Assembly (NCBI RefSeq): GCF_019457595.1
Contig: NZ_CP080419.1
Span: forward strand, 3,596,001 to 3,660,000
Length of the DNA: 64,000 nucleotides
Direction: 5' to 3'
Source: Shewanella psychrotolerans
GTDB lineage: Bacteria; Pseudomonadota; Gammaproteobacteria; Enterobacterales; Shewanellaceae
Shown here: in pieces, positions 20,284-28,899 of the stretch
Numbering within the stretch: position 1 is the first letter of the stretch
How the letters are laid out: every line of letters starts with the position of its first letter
Notes under the pieces: model-generated
Told to the model about the DNA's origin: nothing
Databases searched by the model: none
Seen by the model: only the letters and a program-made list of their open reading frames with translations
Made by a program: the position numbers and the translations under genes

Positions 20284-20823
20284 ATGGGAAAACTGCTCCT
20301 GACGCTCACTTTCATGATGCTATCTATGGGTGCTCATGCTAATAGCATTTATAAGTGTATAAAAGGAGACAAAATTGTCTTCAGCCAGTCATCTTGCCCT
20401 AAAGAGTTTCGCCAACATGAAATTCAGTATCAACTTGGGATCACCACAGAAACCGACACAGATAAAAAGCGACAGTCCGTCGATCCTCTGCACGCTCTGC
20501 TAACCAAAAACACCATCTCCAAAGAGAAACTATTGCTACTAATTGGCAGCGAGATCTATCGTCTTAAGCAGGAAAACAGCTATTACGAGATCCTACGCGC
20601 CAGCGAAAAACAGAAGCTAGATCGCAAGCGTTACTGGCAAAAGCAAGCTAAAGATGATCCTGAGTTTATTGCCAAGATCGACGAGATGAATGCCCACTTC
20701 GATAATTTGATTCAGATTAACATTGACGCAATAGACGTACTAAAACAGCATCAAGCTAAGATCCAAGCCGAATCAATCGAAGATGAGAACGCGAGTCCCA
20801 CCGCCGAAGCTAAGCAGCAATAA
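20284..20823 (+). CDS. Secreted DUF4124-type protein
   Basis: 179 aa. Residues 1-20 are a signal peptide ending in AHA/NS. The mature N-terminus, IYKCIKGDKIVFSQSSCP, matches the short DUF4124 motif (two Cys around a Gly/Lys turn). The rest is charged and helical, perhaps coiled-coil, with a Glu/Lys-rich tail. It is likely periplasmic and its function is unknown. The ribosome site is AGAGGA. Confidence 0.8.
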   Translation: MGKLLLTLTFMMLSMGAHANSIYKCIKGDKIVFSQSSCPKEFRQHEIQYQLGITTETDTDKKRQSVDPLHALLTKNTISKEKLLLLIGSEIYRLKQENSYYEILRASEKQKLDRKRYWQKQAKDDPEFIAKIDEMNAHFDNLIQINIDAIDVLKQHQAKIQAESIEDENASPTAEAKQQ

Positions 20824-20883
20824 TAGCAAGATATATTGATTAAGCTCGGGTAACGTCAGAAGCCCCAAATAACAGGTAACTTA

Positions 20884-21204
20884 ATGCTACAGTGGCCGAT
20901 ACTCATCAAGCACCCACAACAGCCCGAGCTACAACTGCTCGAAAACCTAGCCCAATGGCAGCAAGAAACGGCCCATCTTTACCCACAAGAATTACAAATC
21001 ATCGATAGCCAAGGTCACAGCTATCAGTGGCAAGGCGAGGCATTCTATCTTGCAACGGAACAGATAAGTCTAGCTGCTATTATCGACTGGGTTCGCGCCC
21101 ATGCCGGCCTTAATGGCCACTGTTGTACGGCCAAACTTGGGGCTAACAACATAGTCCAAGTGTTCGACATGATGACTTATTTGGAGGAGCACTCGTTCCT
21201 ATAA
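20884..21204 (+). CDS. DUF4144-like small protein
   Basis: 106 aa, soluble, rich in Gln and Leu, with a Cys pair (HCCTA). It resembles the DUF4144 proteins found in Shewanella and Vibrio. No signal peptide. Function unknown. It lies 60 bp after the DUF4124 gene, possibly co-transcribed, and its end is overlapped by a hairpin. Confidence 0.7.
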   Translation: MLQWPILIKHPQQPELQLLENLAQWQQETAHLYPQELQIIDSQGHSYQWQGEAFYLATEQISLAAIIDWVRAHAGLNGHCCTAKLGANNIVQVFDMMTYLEEHSFL

Positions 21205-21224
21205 GCTAACATCTAGGAACGAGT
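21191..21224. terminator. Hairpin between convergent genes
   Basis: ACTCGTTCCT/AGGAACGAGT, a perfect 10-bp stem with a 14-nt loop that includes the stop codon of the preceding gene. There is no clean T run, so termination is likely but not certain. Confidence 0.6.
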
Positions 21225-21247
21225 AAGAGATTTTAAACGCTATCAAT

Positions 21248-22072
21248 TTAGCTACGTAGGCCTATGCCGCGGCTAATCAGGTAATAAGCAACAGCCCATA
21301 GCGCGGTACAAAAGCCCACCATAATCGCGATCGATAACGGAATGCTGATATCGGCGTAACCTAAGAACCCATAACGGAATACGTTAATCATATAGACCAC
21401 AGGGTTAAGCTGCGACACCCCTTGCCAAAAGTCAGGCAACAGACTCAGCGAATAAAACACCCCGCCCAAATAGGTTAGCGGCGTTAACACAAAGGTGGGA
21501 ACGATGCTGATATCATCATAACTCTTAGCAAACACGGCATTAATCAGTCCGCCAAGGGCAAACAGCACTGCGGTAAGTAACACGGTGATCGCCACAAGCC
21601 CTGCATGATGCAGACTAATATCAACGAAAAACATGGCGACTAAAGTGACAATGGTGCCGACACACAAACCCCGCGCCACACCGCCCCCCACATAACCGGC
21701 AATCATCACATAGTGAGGCACAGGCGCGACAATCAACTCTTCGAGGTTGCGCTGAAACTTAGCGCTAAAAAACGAGGAGGCGACGTTGGAATAGGATGCG
21801 GTGATCACCGACATCATGATAAGACCAGGAGCAATAAACTCCATATAGGTAACCCCACCCATCTCACCGATGCGCTTACCGACTAAGTTACCAAAAATAA
21901 GAAAATACAGGGTCATAGAGATTGCGGGCGGTACTAAGGTTTGTACCCAAATACGGGTAAAACGGGTGATCTCTTTGATCAAGATACTCTTAAATGCGGT
22001 GAAATAGACATGCTTCATGTTCGCAACCTGACTAGTGTCTGTACTCAGTTGATTATTCATCTGTTTACTCAT
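21248..22072 (-). CDS. yadH: ABC-2 type transporter permease (YadH)
   Basis: 274 aa with six hydrophobic segments. It aligns along its length with E. coli YadH (KSILIKEITRF..RIWVQTLVPP; VPTFVLTPLTYLGGVFYSL). The start overlaps the ATPase gene stop by four bases (ATGA), which indicates coupling. The start may instead be the internal Met (MKHVYFTAFKSI) that matches the E. coli N-terminus. Substrate unknown. Confidence 0.92.
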   Translation of the reverse strand: MSKQMNNQLSTDTSQVANMKHVYFTAFKSILIKEITRFTRIWVQTLVPPAISMTLYFLIFGNLVGKRIGEMGGVTYMEFIAPGLIMMSVITASYSNVASSFFSAKFQRNLEELIVAPVPHYVMIAGYVGGGVARGLCVGTIVTLVAMFFVDISLHHAGLVAITVLLTAVLFALGGLINAVFAKSYDDISIVPTFVLTPLTYLGGVFYSLSLLPDFWQGVSQLNPVVYMINVFRYGFLGYADISIPLSIAIMVGFCTALWAVAYYLISRGIGLRS

Positions 22073-23007
22073 TGCGCAGTCCCCTTACCTTTCTCAACCA
22101 ACTCAACAAATAGCTCCTCTAAACGGTTCGCCTTATTGCGCATAGACAACACTTCGATCCCTTGCTCACTGAGGTGAGCAAACACACTGTTGATACTATG
22201 CTCTTTGGCCACATCAACCTCTAAGGTGTGCGGATCGATTAAGCGGCAATTAATCCCAGATATCTCAGGTGCTTGGTTAAGATCGTCGCGCAGATCAAAC
22301 ACGAAGGTTTCCATGTTCAAGCGGCTTAGCAAAGATTTCATGCTGGTGCACTCCACCAATACCCCTTTATCGATAATACCGATATTGCGGCACAGCATCT
22401 CCGCTTCTTCAAGGTAATGAGTGGTCAAGATGATAGTGACACCTTGTTTATTAAGCTCGGTTAAAAAGGTCCACATGGAGCGACGTAGCTCAATATCGAC
22501 GCCAGCGGTGGGTTCATCGAGGATCAGTAACTTTGGCTCATGCATTAAGGCGCGAGCGATCATCAATCGGCGCTTCATGCCGCCCGATAATGCGCGGGCA
22601 GGTGAGTTACGCTTCTCCCATAAATCGAGCTGGCTTAAATACTTCTTCGCTCGCTGCAGGGCCACATCACGAGACACACCGAAATATCCTGCCTGATTGA
22701 CCACGATCTGCTGCACGGTTTCAAACTGGTTGAAATTAAACTCTTGCGGCACTAAGCCTATCGACATCTTAGCTAACTCAAGATGAGTATCGATATCGTG
22801 TTCGAACACCTTTACCTTACCTGCGCTTTTTTGTACCAAGGAACAGATAATACCAATGGTCGTCGACTTACCCGCCCCGTTAGGGCCTAACAGGGCAAAG
22901 AAATCCCCCGCGTTAACCTTAAGGCTTATTCCTTTTACCGCTTCGACACCGCCTTTATAGGTTTTCTTGAGCGAGTCGATGACTAAAGCATATGGCTCGT
23001 TGGTCAT
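22069..23007 (-). CDS. yadG: ABC transporter ATP-binding protein (YadG)
   Basis: 312-aa ATPase partner of YadH. Walker A is GPNGAGKST, the signature LSGGMKRRL, and Walker B LLILDEPTAG with the H-loop TTHYLEEAE. It sits next to hpt as in E. coli. The export substrate is not known. Confidence 0.94.
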   Translation of the reverse strand: MTNEPYALVIDSLKKTYKGGVEAVKGISLKVNAGDFFALLGPNGAGKSTTIGIICSLVQKSAGKVKVFEHDIDTHLELAKMSIGLVPQEFNFNQFETVQQIVVNQAGYFGVSRDVALQRAKKYLSQLDLWEKRNSPARALSGGMKRRLMIARALMHEPKLLILDEPTAGVDIELRRSMWTFLTELNKQGVTIILTTHYLEEAEMLCRNIGIIDKGVLVECTSMKSLLSRLNMETFVFDLRDDLNQAPEISGINCRLIDPHTLEVDVAKEHSINSVFAHLSEQGIEVLSMRNKANRLEELFVELVEKGKGTAQ

Positions 23008-23041
23008 TACTTACTTCCGTTAGTTGGGTTAAACATAAAAC

Positions 23042-23069
23042 AAAAACTCCCGCACTGGGCAGGAGTTTC
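23042..23069 (-). terminator. Terminator after hpt
   Basis: On the minus strand, AAACTCC...GGAGTTTTTG forms a hairpin ending in a T run, directly after the hpt stop. Confidence 0.75.
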
Positions 23070-23090
23070 AAATTTGATTCACTGACGAAC

Positions 23091-23621
23091 TTAATCGAGT
23101 GGCACCACTTTAGCGATATGAGGCAAGTTACGATATTGCTCAGCATAATCGATACCATAACCAACGATAAACTCGTCAGGAATGGTGAAACCGATAAAAT
23201 CGACATGCACATCCACTTCGCGGCGCTCTGGTTTATCTAGCAAGGTGCACAAGGTTAGACTCTTGGGTCCGCGTAGCATTAACATCTCTCGTACCTTGTT
23301 CAAGGTATTACCAGAATCAATAAGATCTTCAACGATCAATACATCGCGGCCTTCGATATCTGACTGCACATCTTTAAGGATTTTGACATCCCGAGAGCTA
23401 CTCATCGCATTACCATAACTAGATACCGACATAAAATCGATCTCCACATGGCCTTTAATACGACGACAAAGATCGGCCATAAAGACCACAGAACCTTTTA
23501 ATAGACCCACCATTAACAAACGCTCGCTATTAGCGTAATGCGCGTTAATCTGCTCTGCTAGGATATCCAGTTGTTGCTCAATCTCATCTGCGGAGATCAT
23601 CACTTCGATGGTGTGTTTCAT
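23091..23621 (-). CDS. hpt: Hypoxanthine phosphoribosyltransferase
   Basis: Purine salvage enzyme of 176 aa. The PRPP-binding motif is [15 protein letters not shown]. The start is placed at 23621 ([10 protein letters not shown]), as in relatives, instead of the longer frame from 23675 that would overlap ubiX. It lies 19 bp downstream of ubiX in the same direction. Confidence 0.95.
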   Translation of the reverse strand: MKHTIEVMISADEIEQQLDILAEQINAHYANSERLLMVGLLKGSVVFMADLCRRIKGHVEIDFMSVSSYGNAMSSSRDVKILKDVQSDIEGRDVLIVEDLIDSGNTLNKVREMLMLRGPKSLTLCTLLDKPERREVDVHVDFIGFTIPDEFIVGYGIDYAEQYRNLPHIAKVVPLD

Positions 23622-23640
23622 ACTACTCTCAAAAATTGTC

Positions 23641-24300
23641 TTAATGGTCGCTATTGCTGGCACTGTGCTTATCATAGCCCCAACGCTTAGTTAACGCGTG
23701 GTCGACGCCCAGATGATCTAAAATCCGAGCGACCATGAAGTCTACCAGATCTTCAACCGATTTGGGATCATGATAAAAGCCCGGCGCAGCTGGCATTATG
23801 GTTACACCTAGTTTAGACAGGGACAACATGTGCTCTAAGTGTATGCTGCTAAAAGGAGTTTCTCTTGGCACCATAATCAACTGACCACGCTCTTTTATTA
23901 CGACATCTGCAGCCCGCTCTAACAAACTGTTGCTCATTCCGGTCGCCACCGCCGCTAAGGTGCCTGTGCTGCAGGGACAGATCACCATCTGTTTAGGTGC
24001 AGCCGAACCCGATGCTGGCGGCGAGAACCACTCCTCTTTGCCAAGCACATGCAGTTCACCGCTAATAGCCACACCCTTTTCTGCAAACAAGGTCAACAGC
24101 TGCGCCTTGGCTTTATCGCCATTGGCACTGAGCTGTAAACCATGCTCAGTCGCCAGCACCACCCGCGCCGCACTCGATATCATCAAGAACACTTGATAGT
24201 CGGCCACCAGCAAACACTCGAGTAATTTAAGCCCATAAGGTGCACCCGATGCCCCGGTCCACGCTAAACTGATCGCCTTGGCCTTTCTTGGATAATTCAT
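23641..24300 (-). CDS. ubiX: Flavin prenyltransferase UbiX
   Basis: 219 aa. It makes the prenylated FMN cofactor used by UbiD in ubiquinone synthesis. Family motifs are [11 protein letters not shown] at the N-terminus, [24 protein letters not shown], and [16 protein letters not shown]. Lies between mpl and hpt in one direction. Confidence 0.94.
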   Translation of the reverse strand: MNYPRKAKAISLAWTGASGAPYGLKLLECLLVADYQVFLMISSAARVVLATEHGLQLSANGDKAKAQLLTLFAEKGVAISGELHVLGKEEWFSPPASGSAAPKQMVICPCSTGTLAAVATGMSNSLLERAADVVIKERGQLIMVPRETPFSSIHLEHMLSLSKLGVTIMPAAPGFYHDPKSVEDLVDFMVARILDHLGVDHALTKRWGYDKHSASNSDH

Positions 24301-24329
24301 TTTGTTCTCTTAAATTGAAAGCACCTAAG

Positions 24330-24350
24330 CACTAGGCACTAGGCACTAGC
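24330..24350 (-). repeat. Three 7-bp tandem repeats at the mpl stop codon
   Basis: CACTAGG CACTAGG CACTAGC on the plus strand. Read on the minus strand, these repeats encode the last residues of Mpl and its stop TAG, so slippage would shift the C-terminus. Confidence 0.75.
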
Positions 24351-25711
24351 TTAGCGAGTAACTTACCGTGTAAGCCACCAAAGCCGCCGTTACTCATCAC
24401 AATAATGGTGTCACCGGGTTTGGCCTCACTTGCTACTGCCTCGACCACATCCTCTATTTGGTATAGCACAGCAACAGGCAATGTCGCTCTAGCCATCGCC
24501 GCCTCAACATCCCAATCGATATTATCGGCCTGATATAAAAATGCCGCATCAGCAAGGGCCATAGATCCCGCTAAGGTCGCTTTATGTACCCCACGTTTCA
24601 TGGTGTTCGATCGCGGCTCAAGCACCACTATAATACGCCCCTCGCCCACTTTAGCGCGGCAACCCTGTAAGGTTGTCGCTATCGCTGTAGGATGATGGGC
24701 AAAATCATCGTATACCTCAATGCCATTGACCGTGCCAATCAGCTCCATTCGGCGCTTAGGTGGAGCAAACTTGGCTAATGCCTCAATCGCCGCCAAAGGC
24801 TTAACGCCCACATGACGCGCCGCTGCTATCGCCATGGTGGCATTTTCCACATTGTGCTGACCAATCAACTGCCAATCTAAGATCCCTTGCGACTCGCCGT
24901 CCAAAAACAGCTCGAAGCTATGACCATCATCACTCAGAAGCTCAGTGTGCCAGCCTGTATTGGCCTCATTAACACTATAGGTTTCCTGCTCACTCCAGCA
25001 ACCCATATCGATCACCTCACGCACGGCAACGCTATCCCTTGGCCAGATAACCTTACCTTGGCCAGGCACTGTACGTATTACGTGATTAAACTGACGTTGG
25101 ATCGCTTTTAAGTCATCGAAGATATCAGCGTGATCGAATTCGAGGTTATTGATGACTAGCGTACGAGGTTGATAGTGAACAAACTTAGAGCGCTTATCGA
25201 AAAACGCACTGTCATATTCATCGGCCTCGACCACAAAAAATGGCGAGCCACCGAGACGCGCCGACACCCCAAAGTTTTGCGGCACACCGCCAATCAAGAA
25301 ACCCGGCTCGTAGCCGCAATCTTGTAAAATCCACGCCAACATACTCGAAGTAGAAGTTTTACCGTGAGTCCCAGATACCGCTAATACCCAGCGCCCCTGC
25401 AGAATATGCTCGGCTAAAAACTGCGGCCCAGAGGTGTATTTTAACCCACGATTCAGTACCGCCTCGACACATGGATTACCGCGACTCATGGCATTACCTA
25501 TCACCACCAGATCCGGTGCATCATCTTCATTGTGTCCTAGCTGACTAGGATCAAAACCTTGGATCAGTTCAATACCCTGCTCTTCGAGCTGGGTGCTCAT
25601 CGGCGGATAGACGTTGGCATCGCTGCCGGTAACCTTGTGACCATTGGCTCTGGCAAGCAGTGCAAGACCACCCATAAAGGTGCCGCAAATGCCAAGAATA
25701 TGTACATGCAT
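24332..25711 (-). CDS. mpl: UDP-MurNAc:L-Ala-gamma-D-Glu-meso-DAP ligase (murein peptide recycling)
   Basis: Mur ligase that reattaches recycled tripeptide to UDP-MurNAc. 459 aa from the ATG at 25711 (MHVHILGICGTFMGGLA), which matches the E. coli Mpl start; the upstream codons to 25768 are not conserved. The ATP-binding motif SGTHGKTSTSSM and DDFAHHPTAI are present. Its 3' end is made of a short tandem repeat, and a repeat-rich gap lies upstream. Confidence 0.93.
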   Translation of the reverse strand: MHVHILGICGTFMGGLALLARANGHKVTGSDANVYPPMSTQLEEQGIELIQGFDPSQLGHNEDDAPDLVVIGNAMSRGNPCVEAVLNRGLKYTSGPQFLAEHILQGRWVLAVSGTHGKTSTSSMLAWILQDCGYEPGFLIGGVPQNFGVSARLGGSPFFVVEADEYDSAFFDKRSKFVHYQPRTLVINNLEFDHADIFDDLKAIQRQFNHVIRTVPGQGKVIWPRDSVAVREVIDMGCWSEQETYSVNEANTGWHTELLSDDGHSFELFLDGESQGILDWQLIGQHNVENATMAIAAARHVGVKPLAAIEALAKFAPPKRRMELIGTVNGIEVYDDFAHHPTAIATTLQGCRAKVGEGRIIVVLEPRSNTMKRGVHKATLAGSMALADAAFLYQADNIDWDVEAAMARATLPVAVLYQIEDVVEAVASEAKPGDTIIVMSNGGFGGLHGKLLAKLVPSA

Positions 25712-25858
25712 GGGGTTGGCTCTAGATGAGGAATAATCTGTCGGTATTCTAACGATTTGGGATGCCATTGTCAGTTAACAATACTTTAAATAACTATTTG
25801 AGTTCTGGCTGGAGCCACTAGGAAGTGGTTTTCAAACTGCATTTGAATGGCTAGCGCC

Positions 25859-25904
25859 GAAAGTGCGGCCTTGCGGTCGAGATAAATCGTGGAATGCCAT
25901 TCCG
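25859..25904 (+). repeat. REP-like unit, copy 1
   Basis: The unit has two imperfect palindromes: TGCGGCCTTGCGGTCGA, then TCGTGGAATGCCATTCCGC. The same layout recurs at 25911 (direct) and 26275 (inverted). Confidence 0.7.
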
Positions 25905-25910
25905 CACAAA

Positions 25911-25958
25911 GGGATGCGACCTTACGGCCGAGGAAAGTCGTGGGTCTTCAACCCACGA
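25911..25958 (+). repeat. REP-like unit, copy 2
   Basis: GGGATGCGACCTTACGGCCG-AGGAAAG followed by the perfect palindrome GTCGTGGGT-CTTCA-ACCCACGAC. It is a direct copy of unit 1 in which the second hairpin has changed sequence but kept pairing, so the structure looks selected. Confidence 0.7.
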
Positions 25959-26082
25959 CCTTAATCCAAACGAAGTTTGGAAAAGCTTACCTCGGTCGTA
26001 AAACCGCATAACCACATCAACAATAAATCCATATTAAATTTTGATATCGCCAAACTCAGGTTGTGGCTACGATAAACCCCAT

Positions 26083-26214
26083 CGAAGTTGCCGAAGTGGC
26101 TAACAGAAAATAATGTGAGACTCACATGGATGTGAGGCTAGCTTTCGGGGGGCATGGATGCCCCATCGGAAGCGTCAGTTATTTTCAAATAGCCGCGTAG
26201 GAAGAACAACTTCG
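26083..26214. repeat. Inner inverted-repeat element
   Basis: Ends CGAAGTTG/CAACTTCG, then inner matches GGCTA/TAGCC and GAAAATAA/TTATTTTC, give a long imperfect hairpin or MITE-like structure of 132 bp. The centre holds GGGGGGCATGGATGCCCC and GTGAGACTCAC palindromes. Confidence 0.55.
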
Positions 26215-26274
26215 TCTGGGGCGGCACGGGGAGATGCAAGAGGGGGATTGCTGTTGATCCCCTTCTTGCCCTGG

Positions 26275-26325
26275 TGTGGAATGGAATTCCACGACTTTCT
26301 CGGTCGCAAGACCGCACTCCCTAAA
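26275..26325 (-). repeat. REP-like unit, copy 3 (inverted)
   Basis: Reverse complement of the unit at 25859: GTGGAATGGAATTCCACGAC, then the TCGGTCGCAAGACCG hairpin. It ends just before the Bax-family gene stop. Confidence 0.7.
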
Positions 26326-26329
26326 ACCC

Positions 26330-27439
26330 TTAATCATTCCCCGAAATAAGATGTAACGGCGCATCATCACTGAGATAAGCTTCATCAACTTGATCGAGAT
26401 GGTTGTAACGTATCATCTCGCGAATACCATCAATATACGCCTGTCCTCGCTCAGAATACTTATCTAAGGTGCCAGCAAGCTCTAGCCCGGTAATGGGTTG
26501 GTTATCGGCACGCAGTTTAGCCCGCAGCGCACGTAACTTCTGATAGGCATTATTGGTATTTAAGTTAAGCAGATAACCTTCGACCGAGTCTAGCGGTGTA
26601 TCGAAACGCGCTAATCCATAGTTACCAAGCTCTTTGCGCTGCTGATTAGGGATCATGCCATTACCGCTAAAATCCCATTGACCAAAAAAGGCGTTACCCT
26701 CAACCGTAAATCGCGAGGTTGCCCAGCCACTTTCCTCTGCAGCCTGAGCGAGTACTAATGACGGTGGCATAATATCCACTTGTTCGAGTAGCTGCTGACG
26801 CTGCTCCTCAGTCAAGGCAGTGATAGTTTGGTCTCGACTCAGAAGACGATATTTTAGTGCCATATTGATTAACTTAGGATCATCTAAGCTTGCCTCGGCA
26901 ACGAGTTGGCGTTGGAGGAGAATGTTTTCATTGGCGACGAGGATCAGTGGTGCCATCAAACGAAAAAACACCATCTTTTTCTGTTGAACTGGGATCTGTG
27001 ATGAAGTTTGCTGCCAACTTTTACCCACAGCTTCAAACGTTAATCTCGGCACCTCTCGATTACCTTGTTGCCAGCTCTCAGTGGTGTAGTTGAGCTTATC
27101 AAATAGTGCCGACAACTCATCCAAGGAGCTTATTTTAATATCTTTAGGGGCTTTTTCGGGACGCTGTTGTGACACAGTTTTAAAGCCGGTTTGTGTCTTA
27201 TCAGACCCTGGCGCAGTGGCTAGCTCACTGGCATTAGACACCGGCATCCCCATACCAGCAGAGGCGAGCGCCTCCTGCATTGAAATATCCAATGTCTCGC
27301 TGCGCTGCTTTGTGAGGTAGAAGATGAGCGATAGAATCGCAACACTTACCACTATGAATAGGGCGATATTCTTTTTAGTTATTTTTGTCCCATTGCCATG
27401 GCTTTGGCCATCGTTCAACTCAGTGTCATTTTTCGGCAT
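26330..27439 (-). CDS. bax: Bax-family glucosaminidase domain protein
   Basis: 369 aa. A short cytoplasmic tail and one membrane segment (ALFIVVSVAILSLIFYL, ~residues 26-45), then a low-complexity linker and a C-terminal glucosaminidase-like domain. PPSLVLAQAAEESGWATSRF holds the expected catalytic Glu, followed by GNAFFGQW. It is similar to E. coli Bax, a putative N-acetylglucosaminidase, and probably acts on the cell wall from the inner membrane. The ATG at 27439 is preferred to GTG 27442. Confidence 0.85.
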   Translation of the reverse strand: MPKNDTELNDGQSHGNGTKITKKNIALFIVVSVAILSLIFYLTKQRSETLDISMQEALASAGMGMPVSNASELATAPGSDKTQTGFKTVSQQRPEKAPKDIKISSLDELSALFDKLNYTTESWQQGNREVPRLTFEAVGKSWQQTSSQIPVQQKKMVFFRLMAPLILVANENILLQRQLVAEASLDDPKLINMALKYRLLSRDQTITALTEEQRQQLLEQVDIMPPSLVLAQAAEESGWATSRFTVEGNAFFGQWDFSGNGMIPNQQRKELGNYGLARFDTPLDSVEGYLLNLNTNNAYQKLRALRAKLRADNQPITGLELAGTLDKYSERGQAYIDGIREMIRYNHLDQVDEAYLSDDAPLHLISGND

Positions 27440-27442
27440 CAC

Positions 27443-28211
27443 ATCATCCCAAATCTCAAATGTTCACCTTACTCTAACCGATTGTGGAACGAGAGTCTGC
27501 TGTGACAACGTCACCGGCATCATGTACCGCCTAATGAGGTGCATCAATCGCTTTTAACTTGTTTAAAAAACAAAAAATGTCGCATTTTCGTATGTCAAAC
27601 CATGTTAATCGTCCTAACTAATCTATGGATATATTGTCCGCCTTTTAGCCTAGGGATGTTGTGAATGCCCTTAATGCACGACTAGATGGATATAGAAGGT
27701 AGGGCGAAGCACGACTAAAGGTATTTAGGAGATAGGATAACGCATGGAGCACTTCTCGAGGATGCTAGAGCCTGGGGAGCTTACCTAATAAGCGCTAACC
27801 TTTAGTGCTAAATCCTCGCTGAGCGATCAAATCTTTATACTAATTGGTATTAATCTTTAGCGATGACTCTTCGCCCAACTTTACCTTTCTCTATTTCACT
27901 ATCGATGACCAATCTCAATGCAAACACCTTTTTGCAAATGTTGTAAGAAATTGTGATCGAATCGATCTTGTTAATTCATCTATACGAGCCGGATCACATA
28001 AATTACTTTCGTCATACAATACCATCATTGTCATTACTTCAGGGTAAGATTAAAAGTTCAGATATCACTGATACAAAAGAACATTTACCTAGGTTAAACA
28101 TCTAGCAATGCAATGTATTTCGATATATCTGACCTTTGGGAGCCGTCCGTAGATCGGGGGGCATAAACTAAGAAATTAAGTTATATCGACGTTAAAATTT
28201 AGGAGCTCAAC
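27443..28211. other. Intergenic region with a MITE remnant
   Basis: 769 bp without a supported gene. It contains a decayed stretch with short repeats (GCACGACTA at 27676 and 27708) that ends in the MITE end at 27804-27852. The last ~100 bp serve the DUF3718 gene. Nothing else recognised. Confidence 0.6.
27804..27852 (+). repeat. Solo right end of the MITE family
   Basis: 49 bp that match the right end of the complete element at 35660-35708 at 46 of 49 positions, ending CTAATTGGTATTA. No left end is seen nearby, so this copy is truncated. Confidence 0.8.
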
Positions 28212-28568
28212 ATGAACATTTCAGTATCTAAATGCGCTGCCATTGCAACTTTATGTTTAATCGGTTTTTCTAGCACAGCTTCTGCAGCGATGGACCCTCA
28301 ACTTGAGAACACATTAATCCAAGTGTGCAAAGCCGGTGCAAGTAATAAAATCACCACTTTTAATAACACTATGCGTGACTACCGTATTAACAAACATGTC
28401 GTGTTTCCACGCTTAGTGTGCAATGGCCAGAATTTTTATCAGTTTGCCTTTAATCAAGGCGCTTATAAAACAGCTAATAAAATTAACCAGTATGTTCAAG
28501 GTCGAGTCACCATCAAAGATCTTGCTCAAACTAATATCTCTAAGGAGGTCTATGCCGTCAACTATTAA
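28212..28568 (+). CDS. Secreted DUF3718 protein
   Basis: 118 aa with a signal peptide cleaved near STASAAM (~residue 26). The mature part has two cysteines (QVCKAG, LVCNGQ) that could form a disulfide and the pattern RDYRINKHVVFPRLVCNGQ typical of DUF3718 in Shewanella and relatives. Periplasmic location is inferred; function unknown. AGGAG lies at the right distance before the ATG. It is followed by a strong terminator, so it is monocistronic. Confidence 0.82.
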   Translation: MNISVSKCAAIATLCLIGFSSTASAAMDPQLENTLIQVCKAGASNKITTFNNTMRDYRINKHVVFPRLVCNGQNFYQFAFNQGAYKTANKINQYVQGRVTIKDLAQTNISKEVYAVNY

Positions 28569-28656
28569 CAGATACACTTAGGTGATCTTGTGAAATTGTT
28601 AGAATCTCTCCCTTTTATGGCTATGCCACTCGCTTAACCACCCATTAAGCGTATTT

Positions 28657-28689
28657 ATCCCTATCACATGATTGTGATAGGGATTTTTT
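28657..28689 (+). terminator. Terminator after the DUF3718 gene
   Basis: ATCCCTATCACA/TGTGATAGGGAT, a 12-bp perfect stem with a 4-nt loop followed by T's. Confidence 0.9.
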
Positions 28690-28899
28690 ATGCCTATATC
28701 TTTCCACTACCACAAACTCTAGCGTTATTCATCTACAAACGGCACGCCAAACGTGACGTTAGCCGCAGTTTTTTTAATCAGCTCATGCTACAAACAGAAG
28801 CTGCTTAATGTTTATTTTTTAGCCAATTTAAGGAGCGTTAAATCGACTTCTTATAATTGAAAATGCAGATGTTATGCAGTTAATGCAAAGGATATCGCT
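28690..28899 (+). other. Upstream region of the first LysR-type gene
   Basis: Together with the terminator this fills the 331-bp gap 28569-28899. AT-rich; no convincing operator was recognised. Confidence 0.4.

Larger units (their letters stand above)
25769..26329. other. Repeat-rich gap between mpl and the Bax-family gene
   Basis: About 560 bp with no credible gene. It holds three copies of a two-hairpin ~45-bp unit (two direct, one inverted) surrounding an inner inverted-repeat element; the parts are entered separately. Short frames through it are artefacts of the palindromes. Confidence 0.75.

Noticed and set aside
26158..26349. 63-codon plus-strand frame in the repeat region
   Set aside because: Formed by the inner repeat and the inverted REP-like unit; not protein-like.
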